Shown here piece by piece: positions 37,333-47,203 of a DNA stretch of 64,000 bases. The notes under the pieces were generated by a model. That model saw only the letters and a list, made by a program, of their open reading frames with translations. It ran no database searches and was not told the DNA's origin. Position 1 is the stretch's first letter. Each line of letters opens with the position of its first letter. The DNA is from Flavisphingopyxis soli. GTDB lineage: Bacteria > Pseudomonadota > Alphaproteobacteria > Sphingomonadales > Sphingomonadaceae. The position numbers and the translations under genes were made by a program. Where the stretch lies: the NCBI RefSeq assembly GCF_007995095.1, contig NZ_VOPY01000004.1, positions 94,167-158,166 on the forward strand, in the 5' to 3' direction.

Positions 37333-37832
37333 GTCCTGGCGCTCGCCTTCCGGACCAGTGTGATGAACGAGAAGGCAGGGCGACCGTCGCTGGCGGGATG
37401 GTCTTCGCGCGCGATCTCTTTCCAGTCGGCGGGGTCGGGCAGGTCGATCGCGGCATCGCCCGCGATGTCGTCGGCAACGTGCGTCAGTTCGATCCGGTCG
37501 GCGCGATCGAGAAAGGCGCGATAGATTTCGGCACCGCCGATCACCGCGATGTGCGGCGCGTTGGCGATGCGGACCGCCTCGGCAACGCTGCCGGCACGCT
37601 CGGCGCCGTCTTCGCTCCAGTTCGCATCGCGCGTCAGGACGATGTGCCGGCGCCCGTCGAGCAGGCCGGGCAGGCTGTCGAAGGTCTTGCGCCCCATGAC
37701 CATCGGCAGGCCCATGGTGAGGCGCTTGAAGCGGCGCAGGTCGGCGGGCAGGTGCCACGGCAGCTTGCCGTCTCGGCCGATCGTGCCGTTGGCGGCGCGC
37801 GCGATGATCAGGACGATCTCGGGATGGTTCAC
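37329..37832 (-). CDS. folA: Dihydrofolate reductase
   Basis: NADPH-dependent dihydrofolate reductase (167 residues). ANGTIGRDGKLPWHLPADL contains the Met20-like loop and the catalytic Asp; MGRKTFDSL and GGAEIYRAFL are the cofactor-binding segments. Overlaps purK at its start and ribF at its end, both by four bases. No thyA adjacent. Confidence 0.95.
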   Translation of the reverse strand: MNHPEIVLIIARAANGTIGRDGKLPWHLPADLRRFKRLTMGLPMVMGRKTFDSLPGLLDGRRHIVLTRDANWSEDGAERAGSVAEAVRIANAPHIAVIGGAEIYRAFLDRADRIELTHVADDIAGDAAIDLPDPADWKEIAREDHPASDGRPAFSFITLVRKASART

Positions 37833-38911
37833 GGTGCGTCCTTGTGCGGCGTCACACGCGTGACATGGCCCATCTTGCGGCCGGGCTTGATCTCTGCCTT
37901 GCCGTAGAGATGGAGATGGTTGGTCGGCTCGGCGAGCAAGGCGGGCCAGCGATTGGCGTCGTCGCCGATCAGATTGTGCATCTCGACCCCGGCGCCGGTC
38001 AGCGCGGTCGATCCCAGCGGCAGGCCGCAGATCGCTCGGATATGGTTTTCGAACTGGCTGGTGACCGCGCCCTCGATCGTCCAGTGGCCGCTGTTATGGA
38101 CGCGCGGGGCCATCTCGTTGAACACCGGCCCGTCTTCATGGCCAAAGAATTCGCAGGTCAGCACGCCGACATAATCGAGCGCGTCGGCGATCGCCTGGGC
38201 CGCGGCGCGGGCGCGCGGCTGCTGCGCCACGACGATGTCGGGGGCGGGGAGGCTCGACGTGGCGAGGATGCCGTCGACATGGACGTTGTGCGGACTGTCC
38301 CAGAAGACGCAGCTGCCGTCCTCGCCGCGCGCGAGGACGACCGAATATTCGCACGAAAAGTCGACAAAGCCTTCGAGCACGCATTCGGTCTCGCCGAGCT
38401 CGCGCCATGCCGCGGCGAGTGCGTCGCTATCGGCGATCCGCGCCTGCCCCTTGCCGTCATAGCCGAGCCGGTTGGTCTTGAGGATCGCCGGCAGGCCGGT
38501 CTCGGGAATCGCGGCGGCGCAATCGTCGGCGCCAGCGATCACGGCGAACGGTGCGGTGGCGATGCCGAGGCCTTGCGCGAAGCGTTTTTCCGCCAGCCGG
38601 TCCTGGCCGATCGCGAGCGCGCGCTCGCCGGGCCGGACGGGGCAGGTCCGCGCCAGCGTTTCGAGCGCTTCGGCGGGGACGTTTTCGAATTCCATCGTGA
38701 CGAGATCGACCGTCTCGGCGAAGCGTGCCAGCGCCTCGGTGTCGTCATACGCCGCGCGGGTAAAGGCCGAGGCGACATCGCAGGCGGGGCCGCTGGCGGG
38801 CGCGAAAACGTGGATGCGATAGCCCAGTTGCGCCGCGGCGGCGCCGAGCATCCGGCCGAGCTGACCGCCGCCAAGGATGCCGATCGTCGAACCCGGCGCT
38901 GTCAGGGGCAT
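37829..38911 (-). CDS. purK: N5-carboxyaminoimidazole ribonucleotide synthase
   Basis: ATP-grasp enzyme (360 residues) that carboxylates AIR in purine synthesis. Start at MPLTAPGSTIGILGGGQLGRML, ten bases after purE. The ILGGGQLGRML N-terminus, KTNRLGYDGKGQ, and EMAPRVHNSGHWT are diagnostic. Confidence 0.96.
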   Translation of the reverse strand: MPLTAPGSTIGILGGGQLGRMLGAAAAQLGYRIHVFAPASGPACDVASAFTRAAYDDTEALARFAETVDLVTMEFENVPAEALETLARTCPVRPGERALAIGQDRLAEKRFAQGLGIATAPFAVIAGADDCAAAIPETGLPAILKTNRLGYDGKGQARIADSDALAAAWRELGETECVLEGFVDFSCEYSVVLARGEDGSCVFWDSPHNVHVDGILATSSLPAPDIVVAQQPRARAAAQAIADALDYVGVLTCEFFGHEDGPVFNEMAPRVHNSGHWTIEGAVTSQFENHIRAICGLPLGSTALTGAGVEMHNLIGDDANRWPALLAEPTNHLHLYGKAEIKPGRKMGHVTRVTPHKDAP

Positions 38912-38921
38912 TCGCGCATGC

Positions 38922-39410
38922 TCATTCCGGTTGGTCCGCAACGGCGTCGGTCTGTGCCTGGCGCCAGTCCTTGAGCCGCCCGGCGAGCGCATCGTCGTTG
39001 GTCGCTAGGATCGCGGCGGCGAGCAGGGCGGCGTTGGTCGCCCCCGCTTCGCCGATCGCCAGCGTGCCGACGGGAATCCCTGCGGGCATCTGGACGATGC
39101 TGAGCAGGCTATCCATGCCCGACAGCGCCTTCGACTGGACCGGCACGCCGAGGACGGGAAGCCAGGTCATCGATGCGATCATGCCGGGCAGGTGCGCCGC
39201 GCCGCCGGCACCGGCAATGATGACGCGAATGCCGTTATCGGCCGCAGTCTTGGCGAAATCGGCCATGCGATCGGGTGTGCGGTGCGCCGATACGATGCGC
39301 GTTTCGTGCGCGATGCCGAGCGTATCGAGCACTTCGGCAGCGCATTTCATGGTCGGCCAGTCGGACCGGCTACCCATTACGATACTGACGCTCGCGGCCG
39401 TTTCGACCAT
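38922..39410 (-). CDS. purE: N5-carboxyaminoimidazole ribonucleotide mutase
   Basis: Class I PurE (162 residues) converting N5-CAIR to CAIR. Start at [18 protein letters not shown] with AAGGGGC upstream. [15 protein letters not shown] with the active-site His, and [11 protein letters not shown] are present. First gene of a four-gene operon that continues into purK, folA and ribF. Confidence 0.96.
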   Translation of the reverse strand: MVETAASVSIVMGSRSDWPTMKCAAEVLDTLGIAHETRIVSAHRTPDRMADFAKTAADNGIRVIIAGAGGAAHLPGMIASMTWLPVLGVPVQSKALSGMDSLLSIVQMPAGIPVGTLAIGEAGATNAALLAAAILATNDDALAGRLKDWRQAQTDAVADQPE

Positions 39411-39631
39411 CGTCTGCCCCTTAGTCCGCGGCCGTTCGATCGACCGATATGCAAGCGCTCTAGCGATGATTGGGGCGCGCCGCAATCGGCTCTGGCACCC
39501 GCCGTGTGGACGCCGTTGTGCGGCGAGCAAGTCTCCGTTGGCGGGAGTAAATTCCCATTAAACATTTATTTTGCTAAGTCTTTTTGCCTTAACTGCCGTA
39601 ACTGTGGCGTAGGACATGGGGAGTGATAGCG

Positions 39632-40240
39632 GTGACGGGGACACAGCGAACCGATGGCGCGGCAGACACCGCCGCCGACGCGACACTTGAACAGCGGCTC
39701 AGCGTGCTCGAGCGCGAGAACCGGGCGCTGCGCCTCGCGGTCGCCGAACTCGAGCGCATCTCGGAGCGCGACACGCTGACGCCGCTCTACAACCGCCGCT
39801 ATTTCCTCGCCGCGCTCGACGCCGCGATTTCGCGCGCGAGCCGCTATGGCGACGAGGCCACTCTGGTCTTTTGCGACGTCAACCGACTGAAGGAAATCAA
39901 CGACAACCATGGCCATGCAGCAGGCGATTTCGCGCTGATCCGGCTCGCCGAACGGCTGGCCGGGGCGGTGCGATCGACCGACACGATCGCCCGGCTTGGC
40001 GGCGACGAGTTCGGCATCATCCTTGAAAAGACCGGGCCCGATGCGGCGCGCGACAAGATCGTGGCGCTGGCCTGCGCGCTCGACGAGCAATGCAAATATG
40101 GCAAGAGCCTGATCCCGCTATCGGCCGCGTTCGGCATCGCCGCGATCCGACCAGGGGTCGACAGCGACGCGCTGCTCGAAGAGGCCGATCGCAACATGTA
40201 CGTCGCCAAGAGCGACCACAAAGCCGCGCGGCATGGTTAA
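39632..40240 (+). CDS. Soluble GGDEF diguanylate cyclase
   Basis: A 202-residue protein: N-terminal coiled-coil (LEQRLSVLERENRALRLAVAELER, about 19-42) and a GGDEF domain with intact GGDEF at 123-127 and an I-site RSTD at 114-117, so c-di-GMP feedback is likely. The GTG at 39632 is preferred because GGGGAG lies eight bases upstream; a GTG nine bases earlier sits on that sequence. No sensor domain, so regulation may come from dimerisation through the coiled coil. The upstream 60 bases are AT-rich and probably carry the promoter. Confidence 0.88.
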   Translation: MTGTQRTDGAADTAADATLEQRLSVLERENRALRLAVAELERISERDTLTPLYNRRYFLAALDAAISRASRYGDEATLVFCDVNRLKEINDNHGHAAGDFALIRLAERLAGAVRSTDTIARLGGDEFGIILEKTGPDAARDKIVALACALDEQCKYGKSLIPLSAAFGIAAIRPGVDSDALLEEADRNMYVAKSDHKAARHG

Positions 40241-40352
40241 CCGTTGATTGTCAAAACTCTGAAATTACTGGAAACAATCTTCCCTGGCCTCGTTGTCTCT
40301 CATACGAGGCCTCGCCTGCGGGCCAGAATCGCAGGAAACCCGGAAACATATT

Positions 40353-40541
40353 ATGCCGCATAATTCCGAAAAGAGCCCGATGATCGGCACCGCCGCTGCG
40401 GCAACGCCCGAGGGCGATCAGCGCTTCGTCGACATCGATGCGCAGTCGCTCGATGTCGTCAGGCAGATATTGCGCGCCTCGGGCGATAGCGCGCTGGCGC
40501 GATCGTATACGCCGTCGTGCTGGACGCCGGGCAAGGGCTGA
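40353..40541 (+). CDS. Small hypothetical protein
   Basis: A 62-residue frame starting at MPHNSEKSPMIG with a GGAAA purine stretch upstream. The middle (DQRFVDIDAQSLDVVRQILR) could be a helix; no domain is recognised. The upstream spacer is AT-rich like a promoter, and no other gene explains the 390 bases between the GGDEF protein and the ABC exporter. Codon composition is ordinary. Existence is uncertain. Confidence 0.4.
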   Translation: MPHNSEKSPMIGTAAAATPEGDQRFVDIDAQSLDVVRQILRASGDSALARSYTPSCWTPGKG

Positions 40542-40630
40542 CCGCCGAACCTGCAACATCCTCCCTGCGATATGCTGCGCGATCGCGTGATCGCTCGCAA
40601 TCGGCGCCATAATCCCTAGATGGGGACGCT

Positions 40631-42457
40631 ATGTCGCCGCCATTCACCATCTCCGCCCAGACCGCCAGCCGTGCCGATGCGCCGGTATGGCCGACGCTCG
40701 CGCGGTTCCTGCCCTATCTCTGGCCAGCCGATGCGCCCGGCCAGCGTGTCCGGATCGTCGGCGCGGGGCTGCTGGTCGCCGCGTCGAAGGCGATCCAGCT
40801 GTCGATGGGCTTCGTCTATGGCGCCGCGATCGACCGGATGCAGCCGGGACTCGAACCCGGCGTCGCCATCGCGATCGGGCTGGTCATCGCCTATGCCGGC
40901 GCGCGCTTTTCGGGCGTCCTGTTCGACAATCTGCGCAACGTCGTGTTCGAACGCGTCGGCCAGCAGGCGACGCGCCACCTGGCCCAGTCGGTCTTTGCGC
41001 ATCTCCATGCGTTGAGCCTGCGATTCCACCTGTCGCGGCGCACCGGCGAGGTCACAAAGGTCATCGAACGCGGCACGCGGAGCATCGACACGATGCTTTA
41101 TTTCCTGCTGTTCAACATCGCCCCGACGATTGTCGAGCTGATCGCGGTACTCGTCATTTTCTGGCTCAAGTTCAGCATCTGGCTGGCGCTTGCGACTCTG
41201 GCGATGGTCGCCGTCTATATCTTCTTCACGCGCAAGGTGACCGACTGGCGCAACGCGCTGCGTGCGCAGATGAACGACCTCGACACGCTGACCGTATCGC
41301 GTTCGGTCGATAGCCTGCTCAACTATGAGACGGTCAAGTATTTCAACGCCGAGGCGCGCGAAATCGAGCGCTACGGGACGACCGCGCAAAGCTATGCCGA
41401 CGCCGCGGTCAAATCGGAAAACTCGCTGTCGATCCTCAATATCGGCCAGTCGCTGATCACCAACGCGATGATGGCGGGCGCGATGGGCTTTACCGTCTGG
41501 GGCTGGAGCAAGGGCATGTTCGCGGTCGGCGACGTCGTCCTCGTCAATACGCTGCTCGCCCAGCTGTTTCGCCCGCTCGACCTGCTCGGCATGGTCTATC
41601 GCATGATCCGCCAGGGGATCATCGACATGGATGCAATGTTCAGCCTCGTCGATCGTGCGCCCGAGATTGTCGACGCCCCCGACGCGCCGCCGCTCGCGGT
41701 CGATCATGGCGCGATCGCCTTCGAAGGCGTGACCTTCGGCTATGACGACGATCGCACGATCCTCGACGACGTCTCGTTCTCGGTCCCGGCGGGTTCGACG
41801 CTGGCGATTGTCGGCCCGTCGGGCAGCGGAAAATCGACGATCGCGCGGCTGTTGTTCCGTTTCTACGATCCGCAAGCCGGGCGAATCGCGATCGATGGGC
41901 AGGACATTGCGGGCGTGAGGCAGGCCAGCCTGCGCGCGGCGATCGGCATCGTCCCGCAGGACACCGTGCTGTTCAACGACACGATCGGTTACAACATTGC
42001 CTATGGCCGCGAAGGCGCCGGCCAGGACGAGGTCGTTGCGGCGGCCGAGGGCGCGTCGATCGCCGACTTCATCGCGTTGTTGCCCGACGGCTACGACACG
42101 CAGGTCGGCGAACGCGGACTGAAACTGTCGGGCGGCGAGAAACAGCGCGTCGCGATCGCCCGCACTTTGCTCAAGGATCCGCCGATCGTCGTCCTCGACG
42201 AGGCGACCAGCGCGCTCGATTCGCGTACCGAGGCGGGGATTCTCGACACGCTCGATCGCGTCGCGCGGCGCCGGACGACGATCACCATCGCGCACCGGCT
42301 GTCGACGATCGTCGATGCCGACGCGATCCTGGTTCTCGACGCCGGGCGGATCGTCGAACGCGGCAGCCATCGCGAGCTGCTAACCGCGAACGGCCTCTAT
42401 GCCGAAATGTGGCAACGCCAGGCGCAGGAACGCGAAAAGGGCGAACTGGTCGCCTGA
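40631..42457 (+). CDS. Atm1/ABCB7-type ABC exporter
   Basis: Half-transporter of 608 residues: six-helix exporter domain followed by an ATPase domain. Walker A GPSGSGKSTIARLL near 395, signature LSGGEKQRVAIAR near 498, Walker B IVVLDEATSALDS and the switch His in IAHRLSTI are intact. The ETVKYFNAE sequence near the first domain's end is typical of the Atm1/HMT1 subgroup, which exports glutathione-linked sulfur or metal conjugates. Appears monocistronic. Confidence 0.9.
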   Translation: MSPPFTISAQTASRADAPVWPTLARFLPYLWPADAPGQRVRIVGAGLLVAASKAIQLSMGFVYGAAIDRMQPGLEPGVAIAIGLVIAYAGARFSGVLFDNLRNVVFERVGQQATRHLAQSVFAHLHALSLRFHLSRRTGEVTKVIERGTRSIDTMLYFLLFNIAPTIVELIAVLVIFWLKFSIWLALATLAMVAVYIFFTRKVTDWRNALRAQMNDLDTLTVSRSVDSLLNYETVKYFNAEAREIERYGTTAQSYADAAVKSENSLSILNIGQSLITNAMMAGAMGFTVWGWSKGMFAVGDVVLVNTLLAQLFRPLDLLGMVYRMIRQGIIDMDAMFSLVDRAPEIVDAPDAPPLAVDHGAIAFEGVTFGYDDDRTILDDVSFSVPAGSTLAIVGPSGSGKSTIARLLFRFYDPQAGRIAIDGQDIAGVRQASLRAAIGIVPQDTVLFNDTIGYNIAYGREGAGQDEVVAAAEGASIADFIALLPDGYDTQVGERGLKLSGGEKQRVAIARTLLKDPPIVVLDEATSALDSRTEAGILDTLDRVARRRTTITIAHRLSTIVDADAILVLDAGRIVERGSHRELLTANGLYAEMWQRQAQEREKGELVA

Positions 42458-42527
42458 TCGCGCTTTTCCATCGCACTGACCGCAAATCCCCACTTGCATT
42501 GCCGCCGCGATCCCCCAGAGTCGAGCG

Positions 42528-44636
42528 ATGCTGCGCCAATATGAACTGATCGAGAAGGTCAAAAGCTACGACCCCGACGCCGACGAGGCGCTGATCAACC
42601 GCGCCTATGTCTTTTCGGTGCAAAAGCACGGCTCGCAGAAGCGCGCATCGGGCGATCCGTATTTCAGTCATCCGGTCGAGGTCGCGGGAATCCTCACCGA
42701 ACTGAAGCTCGACGACCAGAGCGTCGTCACCGCGCTGCTCCACGACACGCTCGAGGACACGATCGCGACTCCGCAAGAGATCGAGAGCAATTTCGGCCCC
42801 GAAATCGCCCGGCTGGTCGACGGCGTCACCAAGCTTTCGGCAATCGAGGCGCAGGAGATTTCGGCCACCAGCGACAGCGAAAAGGCCGCCGAGAACCTGC
42901 GCAAGTTCCTCCTCGCGATGTCCGACGACATCCGCGTGCTGCTCGTCAAGCTGGCCGACCGGCTGCACAACATGCGCACGCTGCATTATATTCCCAAGGA
43001 GGAAAAGCGGCGGCGTATCGCCAAGGAGACGATGGACATCTACGCGCCGCTCGCCGAGCGGATCGGGCTCTACGAGTTCATGCGCGAGATGCAGTTGCTG
43101 GCGTTTCGCGAGCTCGAGCCCGACGGCTATGAGACCGTCTGCGCGCGGCTCAAAAAGCTGACCGAGGGCGGCGCCAAGAAGGTCGAGAAGATCGCCAAGG
43201 CGATCGGCAAGGTGCTTGAGGAAGGCGGCGTCGAGGCCGAGGTGTCGGGGCGCGAAAAGCATCCCTATTCGATCTGGAAGAAGATGCAGGAACGCCATGT
43301 CGCGTTCGAACAGCTGACCGATATCATCGCCTTTCGCGTGATCACCAAGAGCCCCGAAGACTGCTATCGCGCGATGGGCGTGCTCCACCGACACTGGAAA
43401 ATGGTCCCCGGCCGCTTCAAGGACTATATTTCGACGCCCAAGCGCAACGGTTACAAGTCGCTCCACACGACGCTGATCACGCGCGAGAACATGCGCGTCG
43501 AAATCCAGATCCGCGACGAAAAGATGCACCGCGAGGGCGAGTTCGGTCTCGCCGCGCACTGGGCCTACAAGCGCGACGGCGAAAAGCCCGACGGCCAGGC
43601 GGGGTGGATCCGCGATCTCATCGAGATTCTCGACCAGACGCAGGATGCCGACGAGCTGCTCGAGCACACCAAGATGGCGATGTACCAGGATCGTATCTTT
43701 GCCTTCACCCCCAAGGGCGCGCTGCACCAGCTGCCGAAGGGCGCGACGCCGGTCGATTTCGCCTATGACGTCCACACCGACCTTGGCGACCAGACCGTCG
43801 GGGCAAAGGTCAACGGGCGCATCGCCCCGTTACGCACGCTGCTGCAGAACGGCGACATCGTCGAAATCCTGGTTTCGGAAAACCAGGTTCCGCAGGCCGG
43901 CTGGCTCAGCTTCGTCGTCACCGGCAAGGCGCGCTCGGCGATCCGTCGCCATATCCGCTCGAAGGAGCGCGTCGAGATCATCGCGATCGGGCGCAAGCTG
44001 TACGAGGATATCATCGACCGGATTCCTGCGCGGATCGGCAAGAAGGCCGAGGCGGCCGCACGCGAACGGCTCAAGGTCGACGATGCCGCCGCGCTGCATT
44101 ACGGCATCGGCAAGCACCAGTTCAGCGACGAACAGGTGATGGAAGCGCTCGTTCCGGGCATCCTCAACGACAAGAATATTGCCAAGCGCCCGTCGCGCCG
44201 TGGCTCGGCGATCTCGATCAAGGGCCTGTCGGCGGGGGTCGGCTTCGGCCTTGCCGAATGCTGCCACCCGTTGCCGGGCGACCGCATCGTCGGACTGCGC
44301 CGTGAGGGCGAGGGGATCCAGGTCCACGCGATCGACTGCGATGTCCTCGCCAATGGCGACGATGCCGACTGGGTCGATCTGAGCTGGTCGGAGGATTCGG
44401 AAGGCGGCACCGCGCGCCTCAGCGTCGTGATGCGCAACGAGCCGGGCATGCTGGCCGAGGTTTCGACGATCTTCGCGCTCAACAACGCCAACATCATCAA
44501 CCTGCGCCTGACCAACCGCGAAGGCGATTTCCACACCTTTGCGATCGACCTCGAGGTCGACGACATCCATCACCTGATGCGGATATTGTCGGCGCTTCGC
44601 GCGTCCGACGCGGTGGCGCAGGCCGAGCGCGCCTGA
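42528..44636 (+). CDS. Bifunctional (p)ppGpp synthetase/hydrolase (Rsh)
   Basis: Single long RSH enzyme (702 residues), the stringent-response hub. Order: HD hydrolase (YFSHPVEVAG, then LLHDTLEDT), synthetase (RFKDYISTPKRNGYKSLHTTL), TGS (AFTPKGALHQLPKGATPVDFAY), helical and zinc-finger-like regions (AECCHPLPGD), and a C-terminal ACT domain. Both active-site signatures are intact. No rpoZ is adjacent upstream, although that pairing is usual. Confidence 0.95.
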   Translation: MLRQYELIEKVKSYDPDADEALINRAYVFSVQKHGSQKRASGDPYFSHPVEVAGILTELKLDDQSVVTALLHDTLEDTIATPQEIESNFGPEIARLVDGVTKLSAIEAQEISATSDSEKAAENLRKFLLAMSDDIRVLLVKLADRLHNMRTLHYIPKEEKRRRIAKETMDIYAPLAERIGLYEFMREMQLLAFRELEPDGYETVCARLKKLTEGGAKKVEKIAKAIGKVLEEGGVEAEVSGREKHPYSIWKKMQERHVAFEQLTDIIAFRVITKSPEDCYRAMGVLHRHWKMVPGRFKDYISTPKRNGYKSLHTTLITRENMRVEIQIRDEKMHREGEFGLAAHWAYKRDGEKPDGQAGWIRDLIEILDQTQDADELLEHTKMAMYQDRIFAFTPKGALHQLPKGATPVDFAYDVHTDLGDQTVGAKVNGRIAPLRTLLQNGDIVEILVSENQVPQAGWLSFVVTGKARSAIRRHIRSKERVEIIAIGRKLYEDIIDRIPARIGKKAEAAARERLKVDDAAALHYGIGKHQFSDEQVMEALVPGILNDKNIAKRPSRRGSAISIKGLSAGVGFGLAECCHPLPGDRIVGLRREGEGIQVHAIDCDVLANGDDADWVDLSWSEDSEGGTARLSVVMRNEPGMLAEVSTIFALNNANIINLRLTNREGDFHTFAIDLEVDDIHHLMRILSALRASDAVAQAERA

Positions 44637-44661
44637 CCCGATCGAGGACCGCCAGCGCGGC

Positions 44662-45384
44662 TCAGTCGCGCATCGGTGCACCGTGTTCGCAGCTGATATT
44701 GCCGGTGCCCTTGCCGACCACGGTGCACGGCGCATCGCCGAACACCTCGATCCGGCCGATGCCGCGCGAAGCCAGCTTGGCCGTGCGGCTGGCGGTAAAG
44801 CTGCTTGCCGCCGAACCCGAACTGGCGAGCGTCAGGGTGAGCGCGGCGAGGTCGCGCGCGTCGAGCCGGCCCGATCCGTTGACCGAGGCCGACAGGTCGC
44901 GAGTCTCTCCCGCGAGCCGCATCGTTCCGGCGCCATTGAGGCTGGCGATCAGCGTGTCGGTGGTGATGTCCTCGGTCTCGAGCCGGCCGGGGCCGTCGAG
45001 CGCGACGAACAGGCTGGGGCTGTCGAGCCCGCGCAGCGTCAGCGATCCGCCGCCGGTCAGCGTGGCGCCCTTGAGGCCCTGGCTGGCAATCTTGATCGTT
45101 ACCGGGGCGAGCGTTCCGTCGTTGCTGCCCCAACGGCCGAACTGCTTGCGGCGCACAACGAGCTTGCGATCGCGCACCTCGATCTCGAGCATGTCGAGCG
45201 CGTCGCGGGTGCCCGATGCGGTGGCGAAGACCCTTCGCCCGTCGGTCACCTCGACGATATAGTCGCCTTCGATCTGGATTGAGTCGAAACTGGTCAGGCC
45301 GATGACGCGGTCATCGGCGGTGGCAGGTGCGGCGGCGAGGACGGCGATGCCGAGCGCGACGATGAGCCGGGATATGGTTTTCAT
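44662..45384 (-). CDS. Exported DUF2807 (head GIN) protein
   Basis: A 240-residue protein with a Sec signal peptide ending APATA and a DUF2807 beta-helical body (repeating GAGTMRLAGETRDLSASVNGSG-type rungs, here quoted in part). The family is exported and probably adhesive or surface-protective, function unknown. Start at MKTISRLIV. Paralogue of the next gene, 93 bases upstream on the same strand. Confidence 0.8.
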   Translation of the reverse strand: MKTISRLIVALGIAVLAAAPATADDRVIGLTSFDSIQIEGDYIVEVTDGRRVFATASGTRDALDMLEIEVRDRKLVVRRKQFGRWGSNDGTLAPVTIKIASQGLKGATLTGGGSLTLRGLDSPSLFVALDGPGRLETEDITTDTLIASLNGAGTMRLAGETRDLSASVNGSGRLDARDLAALTLTLASSGSAASSFTASRTAKLASRGIGRIEVFGDAPCTVVGKGTGNISCEHGAPMRD

Positions 45385-45477
45385 CGGGCCATCCTGCACC
45401 CGCAGCGATAAAAACAAAGTAAATTCGGGTGAAAGGCGATCGATGACGGTGTCGCCATCGATCGCCCGGGTAGCGCC

Positions 45478-46287
45478 TTATTTACAATCGACGCTGCCGT
45501 TGCCGTTCTTGGTCACGGTGCAGTCGCTGGTGCCGCGCACCGTGACGTCGCCGCTGCCCATCGTCGTTACCTTGGCCTTGCCGGTTGCGCCGATCGCGAC
45601 ATCGCCTGATCCCAGGACCCTGACGGCAAGGTCGCTGGCAACGAGTTCGGGCGCGTCGATATCGCCCGATCCGGCGACATTGATGTCGGTCCTGCCGGCG
45701 CTGCCGCTGGCCGAAACATTGCCCGATCCGGCGATATTGATCGAGGTTTCGCGGGCATCGAGTGTGCCGCCCTTGAGATCACCCGAGCCGGCGAGCTTGA
45801 ACGATACCTTGCGCGCGGCGATCGCGCCGGTCGTCAGTTCGCCCGATCCGGCGACGGTCGCGCGAAAGCTTTCACCGGTCGGCGCGGCGTTCGACAGCGT
45901 GCCCGATCCGGCGAGCGTCAGCGCGTCGACGCGCGGCATCGTGACGGTGACGGTCACGCCCTTGCGGCTCTTGCTGCTCGGCCACAGGCTCCAGTCGGAC
46001 TTGCTCTTCCCGCCGATTTCGAGATCGCCGTCATCGACTTCGATCTTGAGCCTGTCGAGCATGTCCTGCGGGCCCGATGCGGAGACCGCGAAGGCGGCGC
46101 CCGGCCGGATCTCGACGCTAAAGGGGCCTGCCAGCGTGACGCTGGTAAAGTCGGTCGCGGCGAAACTGCGTTGGACCGAAGGGGCGGCGGCGCGATCGGC
46201 CTGGCTGTTGTCGGCCTGACCGCTCTCGGCATGGCCGCAAGCGGCGAGCGAGAGCGCCGAAAGCGTGGCGATAAGAACATGGCGCAT
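45478..46287 (-). CDS. DUF2807 (head GIN) lipoprotein
   Basis: A 269-residue paralogue of the previous gene, here a lipoprotein with lipobox LAAC. The body contains at least five AGSG(D/E/N) turns, encoded by near-identical GCCCGATCCGGCGA repeats when read on the plus strand (for example near 45665, 45720, 45840, 45900). This gives regular beta-helix rungs. Start at MRHVLIATL. Confidence 0.8.
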   Translation of the reverse strand: MRHVLIATLSALSLAACGHAESGQADNSQADRAAAPSVQRSFAATDFTSVTLAGPFSVEIRPGAAFAVSASGPQDMLDRLKIEVDDGDLEIGGKSKSDWSLWPSSKSRKGVTVTVTMPRVDALTLAGSGTLSNAAPTGESFRATVAGSGELTTGAIAARKVSFKLAGSGDLKGGTLDARETSINIAGSGNVSASGSAGRTDINVAGSGDIDAPELVASDLAVRVLGSGDVAIGATGKAKVTTMGSGDVTVRGTSDCTVTKNGNGSVDCK

Positions 46288-46349
46288 CGATAATCTCCTA
46301 CTGTGTTGCAATGGCAATACACCATTGCCCACCCGCGATCAATACAAAA

Positions 46350-46379
46350 GGCCCGCCGCTGCCTTGGGCAGGGCGGGCC
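46350..46379 (-). terminator. Rho-independent terminator of carD
   Basis: GGCCCGCC and its complement enclose an inner GCTGCC/GGCAG stem; on the minus strand the hairpin is followed by TTTTGTATT. It lies 27 bases after the carD stop. Confidence 0.85.
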
Positions 46380-46405
46380 ATTCGTTCTTGCTCTGAACGC
46401 CGGTG

Positions 46406-46936
46406 TCAGTCGGTCTTTTCGGCGTAATAGAGCGGCGCGTATTCGTTGAGAATCTCGTGGATCTTGGCGAGCGCGGTCTTTTCGTCGGTTTCCTCCATCG
46501 CGCCCAGTTCGCGCGCGAGGCGCGACGAGGCGGCTTCGAAGATCTGCCGTTCGGAATAGCTCTGCTCGGGCTGGTCCTCGGCGCGGAACAGGTCGCGCGT
46601 CACTTCGGCGATCGACACGAGATCGCCCGAATTGATCTTCGCTTCATATTCCTGGGCGCGGCGCGACCACATCGTGCGCTTGACCTTGGGCTTGGTCTTG
46701 AGGACGTCGAGCGCTTCCTTGAGCGTCTTGTTCGACGACAGCTTGCGCATGCCGACGCCTTCGGCCTTGTTGGTCGGAACGCGCAGCGTCATCTTTTCCT
46801 TTTCGAAGCGCAGCACGTAAAGCTCGAGCTGCATGCCCGCGATCTCGCTGTTCTGCAGCTCGATGACGCGACCGACACCATGTTTGGGATAGACAACGTA
46901 ATCGCCAACATCGAACAACAGGTCACTGGCACTCAT
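46406..46936 (-). CDS. carD: CarD family transcriptional regulator
   Basis: A 176-residue RNA-polymerase-binding regulator. N-terminal DVGDYVVYPKHGVGRVIEL is the CarD/TRCF Tudor-like RNAP-interaction module; the C-terminal half is helical and, in homologues, stabilises open promoter complexes. Adjacent fdxA is a conserved alphaproteobacterial arrangement. A putative promoter lies about 150 bases upstream. Confidence 0.93.
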   Translation of the reverse strand: MSASDLLFDVGDYVVYPKHGVGRVIELQNSEIAGMQLELYVLRFEKEKMTLRVPTNKAEGVGMRKLSSNKTLKEALDVLKTKPKVKRTMWSRRAQEYEAKINSGDLVSIAEVTRDLFRAEDQPEQSYSERQIFEAASSRLARELGAMEETDEKTALAKIHEILNEYAPLYYAEKTD

Positions 46937-47084
46937 AGGGTCAACCTTTCAGGGGTAGGGCGACGTAAGGGCCGGTGCAGTGGAGTGCACAAAGCCAAGG
47001 CACGGCAGTCAAAATGCCGCAACCCCCGTCGCATGTGATTCCGAAAATCTCCAGCCAAGCGGGCACAAACCCGCGCTTTCGACA

Positions 47085-47115
47085 ATTATATAGCACATTT
47101 GCAATAAAATTACAA
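47085..47115 (-). promoter_or_regulatory. Putative carD promoter
   Basis: On the minus strand, TTGTAA (47110-47115) and a perfect TATAAT (47085-47090) are separated by 19 bases, in an AT-rich island within GC-rich sequence. Spacing is slightly long. Predicted leader about 140 bases. Confidence 0.45.
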
Positions 47116-47203
47116 CGGCAAGCATAACTATGGCCGGAGCGAGTTCGATAGGCTCAATTGTGCCCGGAAGTCGGCTCGACGGTCGCGCCGAAAGGTCGGC
47201 GAA

